A stretch of DNA of 64,000 bases, taken from the NCBI RefSeq assembly GCF_004661485.1, contig NZ_PQVH01000013.1, positions 119,659 to 183,658 of the forward strand, read 5' to 3'. Positions 9,537 through 19,438 of the stretch are shown one piece after another. The translations under genes and the position numbers were made by a program. Numbering within the stretch: the first letter of the stretch is position 1; each line of letters begins with the position of its first letter. The notes beneath the pieces were generated by a model, which was not told the origin of the DNA, ran no database searches, and saw nothing but the letters and a program-made list of their open reading frames with translations. The stretch is from Methylotenera oryzisoli. GTDB taxonomy: Bacteria > Pseudomonadota > Gammaproteobacteria > Burkholderiales > Methylophilaceae.

Positions 9537-10094
9537 ATGGCCGGCGAACGTAAACAGCAAATTCTAGAAACTTTAGCAAAAATGCTGGAATCTCCAAAAA
9601 GAGAGAAAATCACCACCGCATCATTGGCAGCAAAATTAGAAGTAAGTGAAGCCGCGCTTTACCGCCACTTTGCCAATAAAGCACAAATGTTTGAAGGTCT
9701 GATTCTGTTTATTGAAGAAACCATTTTTGGCCTGATTAACAAAATTAGTACAGAAGAACCAGAAGGCCTGAGACAAGTACAACGCATTGTCACTATGCTC
9801 ATGGTGTTTGCAGAAAAGAACTCAGGCATGACGCGCGTACTGATCGGCGATGCGCTGGTGAATGAAGACGACAAATTACAATTACGCATTAACCAACTAT
9901 ATGACCGTATTGAAGTCACACTGAAACAATGTTTGCGCATTGCTGAAACCCAAACCGGCCAAAAGCAAGACGCAGAGGCACAGGCAAATTTGATTATTTG
10001 CTACATTATCGGGCGCTGGAACCAATACGCAAAAAGCGGCTTCAAACGCAAACCTACAGAGTTTATTGAGCAGCAACTGCCTAACTTACTGTAA
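9537..10094 (+). CDS. slmA: nucleoid occlusion factor SlmA (TetR family)
   Basis: DNA-binding protein of 185 residues that, bound to chromosomal SlmA sites, breaks FtsZ filaments so division does not cut the nucleoid. The TetR helix-turn-helix spans about 10-58 (ITTASLAAKLEVSEAALYRH, then FANKAQMFEGLI). The C-terminal domain holds the dimer and FtsZ-binding surface. AAGGAA lies just before the ATG. It acts on FtsZ, encoded about 7 kb away in the dcw cluster. The 37-base gap to the DUF2788 gene suggests a two-gene unit. Confidence 0.88.
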   Translation: MAGERKQQILETLAKMLESPKREKITTASLAAKLEVSEAALYRHFANKAQMFEGLILFIEETIFGLINKISTEEPEGLRQVQRIVTMLMVFAEKNSGMTRVLIGDALVNEDDKLQLRINQLYDRIEVTLKQCLRIAETQTGQKQDAEAQANLIICYIIGRWNQYAKSGFKRKPTEFIEQQLPNLL

Positions 10095-10130
10095 TTAAAA
10101 CCACGAGCCAACCCCACTTAGGAGATCACG

Positions 10131-10352
10131 TTGGAAGGTACAATTTTTGGCTTCACTGAAGCACAAATCACCGAATTTGGTATGACATTTGGCGTTGGCG
10201 GCTTAATGCTGCTAATGCTATTTATTGTGGGACACCTGGCTTGGGAATCAAAAGCCGGAAAGTTTGGCGCATTTGTATTATTTCTAGGGCTGACCTTTGG
10301 GTTGGTAGGCTATATAGCTAAATACTTTATTCAGAACTCGTTAGGCATTTAA
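10131..10352 (+). CDS. DUF2788 small membrane protein
   Basis: Protein of 73 residues with two predicted membrane helices (about 19-37 and 46-67) and short polar ends; function unknown. It starts at TTG, chosen because GGAG stands seven bases upstream and no ATG precedes the first helix. It is probably co-transcribed with slmA and converges on cca. Confidence 0.7.
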   Translation: MEGTIFGFTEAQITEFGMTFGVGGLMLLMLFIVGHLAWESKAGKFGAFVLFLGLTFGLVGYIAKYFIQNSLGI

Positions 10353-10436
10353 ATCGCGCTACTACAGCAAACAACAATTGTGTAGTTAGTATCACACCAG
10401 ATAAACCTTCACAACGGTGCACGGCACGAGCGAACA

Positions 10437-11645
10437 CTAAAGTACACGCTTAATTGCGCTAACTCTTGCCTCAAAAATCGCAGCTTTAATTTTTTCCACC
10501 TCGGTGTGGGCGCTAGCAACAGCACCCGCATCAACACTCAGCGCGGCATCCAATACCTTAAGCATTAAATCTGCCGCTGGCGTGGGGCACTGTTCGAAGC
10601 CGGTTCTGCCACGCGAATCAGCCTCGCACGCCAGTAAAAACTCTTTAAACCTTGCCGGCTGCCTGATTGCATCTAGCTGGGTTAAAAATTCCAGCAAGGT
10701 ACTGGGGCGCATGTCTAATGATTGGTATAGCTTACCGTGGAACTTAGTGACGATTAACGCAAGCTCTTTACAATCATTCGGCACACGCAATCGTTTGCAT
10801 AGATCTTTCACCAAATGCACGCCACGCTCTTCGTGGCCGATATGTCTGGGTAAAATCTCTTTAGGTGTAGTGCCTTTACCAAGATCGTGCATTAATGCGG
10901 CAAAACGCACGGGCAAAGTAAAGTTTTGCTGAGCGGCGTAATCTACCACCATCATCACATGCACTCCGGTATCGACCTCGGGGTGATATTGCGGCGGCTG
11001 CGGCACCCCCCATAGCCTATCTAACTCCGGCATAAGTCTATTTAAGGCACCACATGCACGCAACACTGTAAACATACGCGACGGCTGAGACTCCATTACC
11101 CCCTTAGCCAGCTCTTGCCATACACGCTCGGCAACTAGCGCATCCACCTCACCCGCTTCGACCATTTGCTGCATCAGGCTTAGTGTTTCCGGCGCCACAT
11201 GAAAATCTGTAAAGCGCGCTGAAAAGCGGGCAATACGGAGAATGCGCACAGGATCCTCCGCAAATGCATCACTAACGTGACGCAGTGTTTTGGATTGTAT
11301 ATCGGCAACACCATTAAACGGGTCGAACAGCTCGCCTGACTCACTTTTGGCAATGGCATTGATGGTTAAGTCACGTCTGGCTAAATCTTGCTCCAGTGTG
11401 ACTTCTGGTGATGCGTATACCGCAAAACCCTTGTAACCTTTAGCAGTTTTACGTTCGGTGCGTGCCAGCGCGTATTCTGCCTGCGTGGCTGGATGCAAAA
11501 ACACGGGAAAGTCTTTACCTACCGGCCTAAAACCAGCTGCGACCATTTGCTCCGGCGTGCTACCAACAACCACATAATCTTTATCTTTAATCGCATAGCC
11601 CAGCAGCTCATCACGCACTGCGCCACCAACGATATAGGTTTGCAT
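10437..11645 (-). CDS. cca: CCA tRNA nucleotidyltransferase with HD domain
   Basis: Adds or repairs the 3' CCA end of tRNA. The enzyme has 402 residues from the ATG at 11645, chosen because the canonical N terminus MQTYIVGGAVRDELLG begins there and AGGCGG lies upstream. The frame is open a further 18 codons, into the previous gene. KDKDYVVVG carries the metal-binding Asp pair, and RRDLTINAIA and DPVRILRIARFSARF are class II nucleotidyltransferase motifs. The HD phosphohydrolase domain follows (FAALMHDLGKGTTP), as in gammaproteobacterial and betaproteobacterial enzymes that also have 2',3'-cyclic phosphodiesterase activity. It lies 13 bases after the reductase stop. Confidence 0.95.
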   Translation of the reverse strand: MQTYIVGGAVRDELLGYAIKDKDYVVVGSTPEQMVAAGFRPVGKDFPVFLHPATQAEYALARTERKTAKGYKGFAVYASPEVTLEQDLARRDLTINAIAKSESGELFDPFNGVADIQSKTLRHVSDAFAEDPVRILRIARFSARFTDFHVAPETLSLMQQMVEAGEVDALVAERVWQELAKGVMESQPSRMFTVLRACGALNRLMPELDRLWGVPQPPQYHPEVDTGVHVMMVVDYAAQQNFTLPVRFAALMHDLGKGTTPKEILPRHIGHEERGVHLVKDLCKRLRVPNDCKELALIVTKFHGKLYQSLDMRPSTLLEFLTQLDAIRQPARFKEFLLACEADSRGRTGFEQCPTPAADLMLKVLDAALSVDAGAVASAHTEVEKIKAAIFEARVSAIKRVL

Positions 11646-11658
11646 GACGCCGCCTAAG

Positions 11659-12606
11659 TTAGCGTGCCGCTGAGCTACGGAAGCGATCATAGGCGCCACG
11701 CGCGTTACGGTCCACCAAGTACTCTGGCAACACAGCCTCTAATGCGCTAGGCTCTACCGCTAACACAGCAGGTAGCGGCTGCTGGCTAACGCTATCAACC
11801 TCCATGGACTTAATATTGTCACGTGACATTAACTTAACCGGCAAGAACTCCATGGTTAACGCCTGTACATAGGAAAGTGTATTATTCAAGCCAATAATCG
11901 GACGTTGAATCGACAAGGCTTGCATGATTTGCTGCAATAGCTCACGGAAGGTATATACTTGAGGCCCAGCCAGCTCATAGGTCTGACCATAAGTATCCGT
12001 ATTCTCCAGACTATTCACAAAGCAGCTCGCTACATCTTCCACCCAGATTGGTTGAAACTTAGCATTAGGTTTAGCTAACACTACCACTGGCAACAGTTTA
12101 ATCAGCGTGGCGAAAAGATTGGTAAATTTATCACCGCGCCCGAAAATGATAGACGGCTTAAAGATGGTGATATTAATTTTGTCTTGCAGTGCCTTTAATG
12201 CCGCTTCACCAGCTGCTTTTGAGCGCAAATATTGGCTTGGTGCATGCTCACCTGCCCGTAAACTACTCATCTGAATCAGGCGTTTGATACCCAAATCAAC
12301 ACAAATCTTGGCGAGCTGCGCTGGCAACTGGTGATGAATCGCATTAAAGCCTGAACGATGGCTCTGATGCAAAATACCAATCAAGTTAATCACCGCATCA
12401 GTGCCTCTGAGTACGGCATTCAAAGCGTGATAATCCAGCACATCACACTCAACCACACTCACATTGGGCAACAAAAATAAATGCTTGGCAGTCTCTCTTC
12501 TGCGCGTCAATACGGTTACCTCGTACCCAGCTGCATCCAGCTTAGCCACAATAGCGCTACCGACAAATCCTGAACCGCCCAACACACATATCTTGTTTAA
12601 CTGCAT
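11659..12606 (-). CDS. NDUFA9-like NAD(P)-binding epimerase/reductase
   Basis: Atypical short-chain dehydrogenase of 315 residues. The Rossmann loop CVLGGSGFVGSAIVAKL lies at the N terminus. FGRGDKFTNLFA and PIWVEDVASCFVNSL match the 'complex I NDUFA9 subunit family' of bacteria. The usual SDR Tyr-x-x-x-Lys catalytic pair is replaced by QYLRSKAAGE, which still has Tyr and Lys four residues apart. Bacterial members are not firmly shown to be part of complex I. It is probably transcribed with cca. Confidence 0.75.
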   Translation of the reverse strand: MQLNKICVLGGSGFVGSAIVAKLDAAGYEVTVLTRRRETAKHLFLLPNVSVVECDVLDYHALNAVLRGTDAVINLIGILHQSHRSGFNAIHHQLPAQLAKICVDLGIKRLIQMSSLRAGEHAPSQYLRSKAAGEAALKALQDKINITIFKPSIIFGRGDKFTNLFATLIKLLPVVVLAKPNAKFQPIWVEDVASCFVNSLENTDTYGQTYELAGPQVYTFRELLQQIMQALSIQRPIIGLNNTLSYVQALTMEFLPVKLMSRDNIKSMEVDSVSQQPLPAVLAVEPSALEAVLPEYLVDRNARGAYDRFRSSAAR

Positions 12607-12750
12607 GACTATCCTTCTAACTTACGTATTCACTTTAAAAATATCACCAACCGTCTACTATACTCATTATTTGGCAAACTTGGCATCTGACAAGCGTCGC
12701 AAAGGCAATGTTTAACTAATGATGAGACAAGCCTTACTCATCAATCAACA

Positions 12751-14769
12751 TTATTCAACATCCGCCAATATCACCTCTGGTTTTGTGCGTCCTGGAATCG
12801 TCCCCATTCTGGCTTTTAAGGTCTGCACTGGGTAACCAAGCTTAGGTGCATAAATCTGCGCGTTTGCCATCACCTTTTGCACATAACTTCTGGTTTCACC
12901 GTATGGGATAGTCTCAATATAAATAGCAGCCTCCATCGGCTCATCTGCCGCCCAGCGCCGCGCACGGCTAGGGCCTGCATTGTATGCGGCAGTTGCCATC
13001 ACCGCCTGCCCATTCATCGCCTCTAGGGTATAGCGCATGTAGTAGGTACCAATACCAACATTAAACTTAAGGTCATGAATCATCTCTTGGCTGTAGTCAC
13101 TTAAGCCCATGCGCTGCGCTGCCCATTTAGCAGTAGCTGGCATCAGCTGCATTAAGCCAGATGCGCCCACGCCTGATTTAGCATAGTGCATAAAACGGCT
13201 TTCCTGACGGGTTAAGCCATAAATCCATGCCTCATCTACGTTCTCGTTAACAGCTGCAGCACGGAATAAATCACGATAGGGGATAGGATAGCGCAAGTTA
13301 AAATCATGCAGCTGCTTGGTATTATCCGCGGTACTAATTGCAACATCGTACCATTTCTGGCGCTGGGCATACTCTGCGGCAGCCAGTAACTGCTTATCAT
13401 CAAAGTCGCGCGTTACCCACACCCATTCTGCTTTAGCCTCCCAGCGCATGTCCTGCTTTTGTAACTCTAACGCACGCTTAATGCCAGGCTGGCTGGCAAT
13501 TGCCATCACTTCTTGCTCTATTGGCGTGTATTGCTGCTGCGGGCTATTCATCACACTGCCTAACTCCTCCAGTGCAAGCCAGCCATAATAGTGACGCTCG
13601 GTAGACAATGGGCCTAATATTTTATTAGCATCCACCACCATAGATTTCTCTTTGAACGCGCGTCCTTTCCAATAACGCCATGCGCCCTCTTGCTGTTGCT
13701 CTGGGTTCATTTTAGCAATCGCGTCTAACAACATATCCCAGTTTTGAGCGCGCATTGCAGCGCGTGCCATCCATGCCAGCTGCTCTTTATCTAATGGCGT
13801 TTCATTGGCTTTGGCATAAAACTCAAGCGCCTGAGGGTGATGCGTGCGTGCTGCGTGATAGGCAATACGTCCCCATGCAAAAGCCGCATCCTGTGCAGAC
13901 CATCGTTCCTGCAATGCCTGATTTACCACAATCGCATCTAATATATTGGTGCGCGCCAATCGATCTAGCGCGTATAGATTCACCTCTATATCATCACGTG
14001 TTTTAAAAGCCGGTGTTTTTAATGTGGCCTTTTTATTATTCATTTTGATGTTCACGGTTTTGCTGGTGAGCAAAAGTTTTGGCGTTTGCTCTGCCACCGC
14101 GAGTAACTCCAGATTGCTTTTATCAAAATTAGGCAAACGTGCAATGATGCTCTTGGCGACGCTAAGTTTGCCATCCTGCAAGGCGATGCGCAGTCTAGCC
14201 CAGATATCATTAGCACTCAGCGTGCCTGCTTCCTGCATCGCATCAAATAATGGGGTGCAGCTACTTGGCAAGTCAGCAGAACTCATCCATATTTTCTTAA
14301 CCTGTGCGGATACTTCCTGATGATCAAACTGGTGTTTGCCATATAGCGCGTAACATTCCACCGCAATATCAGTGCGTTTGAAATTTGGATAATGCTCAAA
14401 GAACAATACCCAGTCTTGTTTCTTACCCAGCTTTTTAAGCCACTCACCCCGTAAGCGGTCTACAAAGGCCATATCGGCATATTGTGTAATAAAAGCCTGC
14501 ACCTCGGCGTTGTCCGCTTGGTCTAGCCGAAGCAACATTAACCAATAAGCGGCATATGGGGCCAAGATGTATTGCTGGCTATTGAGTTGGCTCACATCCT
14601 CGGCCAACACCAACTCATTCTTTTTAGCATAAGCCTCACGCGCATGCTCGAACAATGCCTGATCTGACATGGCAGCAGCTTGGCCAGACAGCAGTAACGC
14701 GCCTAAGCACAGCTTACTGAGCTGCTTAGGCATAGCGACTAGGGATAATTTTTCGAGTAGGCTAAACAT
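12751..14769 (-). CDS. slt: soluble lytic murein transglycosylase
   Basis: Periplasmic enzyme that cuts the MurNAc-GlcNAc bond and leaves 1,6-anhydro ends. From the ATG at 14769 the protein has 672 residues. A signal peptide runs to about residue 28 (LCLGALLLSGQAAA). A long alpha-helical superhelix follows, then the SLT catalytic domain with GLTRQESRFMHYAKSGVGAS (catalytic Glu523), GLMQLMPATAKWAA and ATAAYNAGPSRARRW. Length fits Slt70. The frame could also start at 14790 or 14733. The chosen start overlaps the stop of the upstream small membrane gene by eight bases, suggesting translational coupling; no good ribosome binding site is visible. Confidence 0.9.
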   Translation of the reverse strand: MFSLLEKLSLVAMPKQLSKLCLGALLLSGQAAAMSDQALFEHAREAYAKKNELVLAEDVSQLNSQQYILAPYAAYWLMLLRLDQADNAEVQAFITQYADMAFVDRLRGEWLKKLGKKQDWVLFFEHYPNFKRTDIAVECYALYGKHQFDHQEVSAQVKKIWMSSADLPSSCTPLFDAMQEAGTLSANDIWARLRIALQDGKLSVAKSIIARLPNFDKSNLELLAVAEQTPKLLLTSKTVNIKMNNKKATLKTPAFKTRDDIEVNLYALDRLARTNILDAIVVNQALQERWSAQDAAFAWGRIAYHAARTHHPQALEFYAKANETPLDKEQLAWMARAAMRAQNWDMLLDAIAKMNPEQQQEGAWRYWKGRAFKEKSMVVDANKILGPLSTERHYYGWLALEELGSVMNSPQQQYTPIEQEVMAIASQPGIKRALELQKQDMRWEAKAEWVWVTRDFDDKQLLAAAEYAQRQKWYDVAISTADNTKQLHDFNLRYPIPYRDLFRAAAVNENVDEAWIYGLTRQESRFMHYAKSGVGASGLMQLMPATAKWAAQRMGLSDYSQEMIHDLKFNVGIGTYYMRYTLEAMNGQAVMATAAYNAGPSRARRWAADEPMEAAIYIETIPYGETRSYVQKVMANAQIYAPKLGYPVQTLKARMGTIPGRTKPEVILADVE

Positions 14770-14944
14770 AGAGGATACGACGCAACACAAAAAGGACGGC
14801 CGTGACTAAGGCCAAAAAGAAAGTATATTTAATGGTTTGTTTGAAATAATGTAGATACTTTTTATCGCTTGATAACAAGTACAGGCCTAGCAACACCATC
14901 GCGGTAATCACTAATAAAACGAATATCAGGCGAATCATTAACAT
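14762..14944 (-). CDS. small two-helix membrane protein of unknown function
   Basis: Sixty residues with two clear membrane helices (about 5-25 and 40-58) joined by a basic loop (SSDKKYLHYFKQTIKYT). I do not recognise a family. It lies 64 bases after lpxC and its stop overlaps the probable slt start, which supports it as a real gene. It might help place or regulate the transglycosylase, but that is only positional inference. Confidence 0.55.
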   Translation of the reverse strand: MLMIRLIFVLLVITAMVLLGLYLLSSDKKYLHYFKQTIKYTFFLALVTAVLFVLRRILYV

Positions 14945-15008
14945 ATACGCCTCCTCTGCATCATGACTAAACTTGGTTGACTATGTCACCAATTATTTTT
15001 GCTTTAAC

Positions 15009-15938
15009 TTAATACACAGGCTTAGCGAGCAACTGGGCTGGCTGCGACAAAAAAGTAGCTGGTGCATCTTCCTGCTTTTCAAAGGTAGTGTATTCCCACG
15101 CTGTGGTATCCTGCATCAGTGCACGCAACAGCTGGTTATTCAATGAATGTCCTGATTTGTAAGCATAAAAGGCCCCCAAGATTGGATGACCCAACATATA
15201 CAAGTCGCCAATTGCATCTAGCACTTTATGTTTAACGAACTCATCGTCATAACGCAGACCATCCGCATTTAAGACGCGATACTCATCCAGCACGATCGCA
15301 TTATCCAAGCTACCGCCACGCGCCAAGCCATTGGAGCGCAAATACTCAACTTCATGCATAAAGCCAAAAGTACGCGCACGACTAATTTCTTTGATATAAG
15401 AATCTGCAGCGAAATCAATTTTGACGTTATTACCTGAGTGTTCAAATACCGGGTGGTTAAAATCAATAGTGAAATCAATCTTGAAGCCATGGTATGGCTC
15501 AAATCGCACCCACTTATCACCCTCTTTTACTTCGACTGTTTTTGTAATCCGTATGAATTTCTTGGCAGCAGCTTGCTCAACAATACCCGCTTCCTGCAAC
15601 AAAAATACAAAAGGACCTGAGCTTCCATCCATAATTGGAATTTCAGAAGCATCAACCTCTACATACACATTGTCTACACCCAAACCTGCAAGTGCAGACA
15701 TCACATGCTCAACAGTAGCAACGCGCGCGCCATTAGCCTCCAGCGCAGAGCACATTCTTGTGTCATGTACTACGCCTGGAGTAGCCACGATTTCATTGGG
15801 CTGAGGCAGATCAACCCGTTTGAAAACAATACCAGTATCAGGTGCAGCTGGGCGGAGGGTAAGAGTAACCTTTTCGCCATTGTGCAACCCGACGCCTGTG
15901 GCGCTTATCGCTTTTTTAAGTGTACGTTGCTTTAACAT
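15009..15938 (-). CDS. lpxC: UDP-3-O-acyl-N-acetylglucosamine deacetylase
   Basis: Zinc enzyme for the committed step of lipid A synthesis; cytosolic. Start set at 15938 because [19 protein letters not shown] is the canonical N terminus; the open frame runs 18 codons further. This gives 309 residues. [14 protein letters not shown] contributes the first zinc His, and the [14 protein letters not shown] stretch the second zinc His and the Asp; [12 protein letters not shown] holds the catalytic His. Last gene of the dcw run, 162 bases after ftsZ, an arrangement widespread in proteobacteria. The gap holds a small CAGC/GCTG hairpin but no convincing terminator. Confidence 0.96.
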   Translation of the reverse strand: MLKQRTLKKAISATGVGLHNGEKVTLTLRPAAPDTGIVFKRVDLPQPNEIVATPGVVHDTRMCSALEANGARVATVEHVMSALAGLGVDNVYVEVDASEIPIMDGSSGPFVFLLQEAGIVEQAAAKKFIRITKTVEVKEGDKWVRFEPYHGFKIDFTIDFNHPVFEHSGNNVKIDFAADSYIKEISRARTFGFMHEVEYLRSNGLARGGSLDNAIVLDEYRVLNADGLRYDDEFVKHKVLDAIGDLYMLGHPILGAFYAYKSGHSLNNQLLRALMQDTTAWEYTTFEKQEDAPATFLSQPAQLLAKPVY

Positions 15939-16100
15939 GCCTAATCTATTTCCATTCTCTAAGTTTCTGTGCAGCGCACGAGCCACCATCAATACTTAAC
16001 TATTTGCCTTATGAATCAACTAAATAATAACATAATTCACGGCGACAGCTTTTCGCTGGCTACATTGCCTTATCTACACCGACCCTTAGCGCAATGTCAA

Positions 16101-17279
16101 TTAGTCAGCTTGTTTACGTAAAAATGCTGGGATGTCATATTCTTCAACCCCTGACATTTTCATCGCTTCCACTTGCGCACGGCGGCTGTTTGAACCAAAT
16201 ACTGCCGGTGCTTCATCATCGGTGGCGATATTGGCATTACCAACAAAAATCGGTTGGTTAGTCGTACCATCACGTACCACTTGTTGTGGCATTACACGTA
16301 ACTCTGGTTTTTGTTGACGGCGTTGTGCACCAGTCAAGCCAGTTGCCACCATCGTTACACGTAGACCATCACCCATGCTGTCATCAAACACGTTACCAAC
16401 GATGACTGTTGCATCTTCCGCGGTGAACTCTTTAATCGTATTCATCACATCGTAGTACTCTTTCATTTTGAAAGCAGTTGATGTTGTAATATTCACTAAA
16501 ACGCCACGCGCATTCGCTAAGTTGACATCTTCAAGCAATGGGCTTGCTACTGCTTGTTCAGCTGCGATGCGTGCACGGTCTGGGCCAGTTGCTAGTGCAG
16601 AACCCATCATGGCCATACCCATTTCAGACATCACGGTGCGTACGTCAGCAAAGTCTACGTTTACCATACCTGCACAATTGATGATTTCAGCAATGCCAGA
16701 TACTGCATTGTGCAATACATCATTAGCAGCTCTGAAAGCCTCTAGGAATGGTACATCTTCGCCCAATACTTCCATCAATTTTTCATTAGGAATCACAATG
16801 AGTGAATCCACATACTTTGATAATTCATCTAGACCATCAGATGCAACTTTAGTGCGCTTACCTTCGAATGAAAATGGCTTAGTAACGACGGCTACCGTTA
16901 AGATGCCCATTTCTTTAGCGATTTGTGCAATCACCGGTGCAGCACCGGTACCAGTACCGCCACCCATACCGGCAGTGATAAACAACATATCAGCGCCATC
17001 AATCAGCTCTGCGATTGCATCGCGGTCTTCTAACGCAGCTTCACGGCCAACTTCGGGTTTGGCGCCTGCGCCCAAACCGCGGGTCATTGCCTCACCAATT
17101 TGCAATACTGTTTTGGCTTGGCTCTTTTTCAACGCTTGCATATCAGTATTAGCGCAAATAAATTCAACGCCGCCCACATTTTTTTCAATCATGTGTGCAA
17201 CTGCGTTGCCGCCGCAACCACCAACACCAATCACCTTAATCACGGCTTCTTGGGAATTTTTTTCCATAATCTCAAACAT
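16101..17279 (-). CDS. ftsZ: cell division protein FtsZ
   Basis: Tubulin-like GTPase that polymerises into the Z ring at midcell. The 392 residues include VIGVGGCGGNAVAHM (nucleotide binding), the signature GGGTGTGAAPVIA near residue 106, and T7 loop residues VDFADVRTVM. A variable linker follows. The last residues YDIPAFLRKQAD are the conserved tail that binds FtsA and ZipA and also SlmA, whose gene is in this window. GAGGAGG stands nine bases upstream of the ATG, a strong ribosome binding site suited to the most abundant division protein. Confidence 0.98.
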   Translation of the reverse strand: MFEIMEKNSQEAVIKVIGVGGCGGNAVAHMIEKNVGGVEFICANTDMQALKKSQAKTVLQIGEAMTRGLGAGAKPEVGREAALEDRDAIAELIDGADMLFITAGMGGGTGTGAAPVIAQIAKEMGILTVAVVTKPFSFEGKRTKVASDGLDELSKYVDSLIVIPNEKLMEVLGEDVPFLEAFRAANDVLHNAVSGIAEIINCAGMVNVDFADVRTVMSEMGMAMMGSALATGPDRARIAAEQAVASPLLEDVNLANARGVLVNITTSTAFKMKEYYDVMNTIKEFTAEDATVIVGNVFDDSMGDGLRVTMVATGLTGAQRRQQKPELRVMPQQVVRDGTTNQPIFVGNANIATDDEAPAVFGSNSRRAQVEAMKMSGVEEYDIPAFLRKQAD

Positions 17280-17367
17280 TTTATTGCCTCCTCTTTTTAG
17301 CGTTTACTTTAACTGTTACTTCTGCCTTACTACTTTTCACTGCTAAACACTTACTACAACTTACCTT

Positions 17368-18606
17368 TTAAAAATTACCTTGGAACCAGCTTTTCATTCT
17401 TTCCAAAATGCGTCCGAATGAGCTTGATTCCATCTGGCCGGTTAAATGGCGCTCCAATTGCTGCTTACCCATTAACACTAGCCCCACACCTGTTGCATAA
17501 CGTGGATTACTTACCACTTCTGATAAACCACCAACATAGCGCGGCATGCCTAAGCGCACTGGCATATGGAAGATTTCCTCACCCAACTCCACCATGCCGC
17601 GCATCATGGCTGAACCACCAGTGATGACGATGCCTGATGCAATCATGTCTTCCATACCGCTGCGACGTAATTCGTTTAATACCAACTCATACAGCTCTAC
17701 TACGCGAGGCTCTAAAACCTCAGCTAGGGTCTGTACCGATAACTGACGTGGGTCTCTGCCATCTACCCCCGGCACCTCCACCACTTCACGCGGGTCAGCT
17801 AGCTGACGCAATGCACAACCGTGTTTAATCTTGATATCTTCTGCCGATTGCGTAGGGGTGCGGAAAGCAACCGCTACATCGTTCGTCATTTGGTCGCCAG
17901 CGATAGGCACCACTGCGGTATGACGAATTGCACCTTGTTTGAATACCGCGATATCTGTAGTACCGCCGCCGATATCCACCAAGCACACGCCTAATTCTTT
18001 TTCATCTTCGGTCAGCACAGCTAGGCTTGAAGCCAAAGGCTGCAAAATCAGATCACTCACTTCAATGCCGCAGCGTTTAATGCACTTCACAATATTCTGC
18101 GCAGCAGCAACTGCACCAGTCACGATATGCACTTTCACTTCTAGCTTCATGCCGCTCATGCCCAGCGGCTCGCGTACGTCCTCTTGGCCGTCGATAATGA
18201 ACTCTTGAGTAAGGATGTGCAGAATCTGTTGATCCGCCGGCAATGCAATAGCGCGGGCAGTCTCAATCACACGGTCCACATCCATTTGTGAGACTTCAGC
18301 ATCTTTAATTTTGACCATGCCGTGTGAGTTAAGGCTCTTGATATGGCTGCCAGCAATACCGGTATAGACGTTATTGATTTTGCAATCAGCCATCAGCTCG
18401 GCTTCTTCTAATGCGCGCTGAATTGATTGCATGGTAGATTCAATATTTACCACCACGCCTTTTTTCAGGCCACGGGACACGTGCTGACCTAAACCGATCA
18501 CTTTCAGCGTGCCCTCTGGCTGCAACTCGGCAACAATCGCCACAATTTTAGATGTGCCGATATCCAAGCCTACAATTAAATTCTTATCTTCTTTAATTCT
18601 GCTCAT
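17368..18606 (-). CDS. ftsA: cell division protein FtsA
   Basis: Actin-like ATPase of 412 residues that tethers FtsZ filaments to the inner membrane and recruits later divisome proteins. IVGLDIGTSKIVAIVAEL is the phosphate-1 motif, VCLVDIGGGTTDIAVFKQG the phosphate-2 motif, and GIVITGGSAMMRGMVEL the adenosine motif. The C-terminal SFGRILERMKSWFQGNF is the amphipathic membrane-targeting helix. It lies 19 bases after ftsQ and 88 bases before ftsZ. Confidence 0.97.
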   Translation of the reverse strand: MSRIKEDKNLIVGLDIGTSKIVAIVAELQPEGTLKVIGLGQHVSRGLKKGVVVNIESTMQSIQRALEEAELMADCKINNVYTGIAGSHIKSLNSHGMVKIKDAEVSQMDVDRVIETARAIALPADQQILHILTQEFIIDGQEDVREPLGMSGMKLEVKVHIVTGAVAAAQNIVKCIKRCGIEVSDLILQPLASSLAVLTEDEKELGVCLVDIGGGTTDIAVFKQGAIRHTAVVPIAGDQMTNDVAVAFRTPTQSAEDIKIKHGCALRQLADPREVVEVPGVDGRDPRQLSVQTLAEVLEPRVVELYELVLNELRRSGMEDMIASGIVITGGSAMMRGMVELGEEIFHMPVRLGMPRYVGGLSEVVSNPRYATGVGLVLMGKQQLERHLTGQMESSSFGRILERMKSWFQGNF

Positions 18607-18625
18607 TCTTCATCCCTTCCGTGAA

Positions 18626-19438
18626 TTAGGTCACGGTTCCCGTACGTTTTTTCACTACTTCGCTTTTAATCGCCTTGGTATCGCCTTGCTTAGCCTTAGC
18701 ACTATCTACGCTAGCGACTTTTTCTTTTTCTGGGTTTACCACCGCTGTCGGTCTACGCACCGCAAAACCACTTGGGTAGCGTAAATCCACATAAGTAATT
18801 TTCTTATTCAGCCCAACCAAAGTACTGCTATATATATTGGCAAACTTTTCTAACCTCACTTGCATTTCCACTCTGCCCAGTTCCAGCACGATGCCGTTAG
18901 TGGTTGTCACCTGCCAGGCACGCCTAGGGGTTAACGCCAAGGTTGCCACCTCTAAATGAGCGCTTCGTAGCACTTTATTTAAAGAGTCATATTGTGATGC
19001 CACTTCAATCACGCCATTATCTGGGCCGTAAAACACAGGTAAATCACTACCTGAAGCCGCATGAAACAACTCCCCCTGCTTATTCACCAATGCAGTACTA
19101 CCCCAGCGCGCCAGCGCCTGATGCTCTTCAATCACCACTTCCAGTCTATCTGGCCAGCGGCGGCGTACACTCACACTGCGCGCCCAAGGCAATTTTTCAA
19201 ACGCATCACGCGCATTAATTAAATCCAGCGTGAAAAAGTTACCTTTCAAATGCTTAGCCACAATCAGCTTTACCTGTTCGCGGCTTACATGGTGCAACTC
19301 GCCATCCACCTTAACTTCGCGCAATGGGAAAATCGGCAGATGCACCACCACATATACCACTGCGTATAACATCACTACCATACTAATCGCGTACAGTAGA
19401 TTTGCTACCCAGTTAAGTAATGCAGGCTTATCCCACAT
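18626..19438 (-). CDS. ftsQ: cell division protein FtsQ
   Basis: Bitopic inner-membrane protein of 270 residues linking the cytoplasmic ring with FtsL, FtsB and FtsI/W. One membrane helix spans about 13-34, followed by the POTRA domain ([20 protein letters not shown]) and the beta domain ([31 protein letters not shown]). After that a charged tail rich in Lys, Glu and Ser runs for about 40 residues and looks disordered. The start overlaps the 3' end of ddl by 11 bases. Confidence 0.94.
   Translation of the reverse strand: MWDKPALLNWVANLLYAISMVVMLYAVVYVVVHLPIFPLREVKVDGELHHVSREQVKLIVAKHLKGNFFTLDLINARDAFEKLPWARSVSVRRRWPDRLEVVIEEHQALARWGSTALVNKQGELFHAASGSDLPVFYGPDNGVIEVASQYDSLNKVLRSAHLEVATLALTPRRAWQVTTTNGIVLELGRVEMQVRLEKFANIYSSTLVGLNKKITYVDLRYPSGFAVRRPTAVVNPEKEKVASVDSAKAKQGDTKAIKSEVVKKRTGTVT

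Noticed and set aside
16468..17346. 292-residue plus-strand frame opposite ftsZ
   Set aside because: Antisense shadow of ftsZ, rich in Ser, Ala, Pro and Thr as expected from reversed codons; no domain seen.
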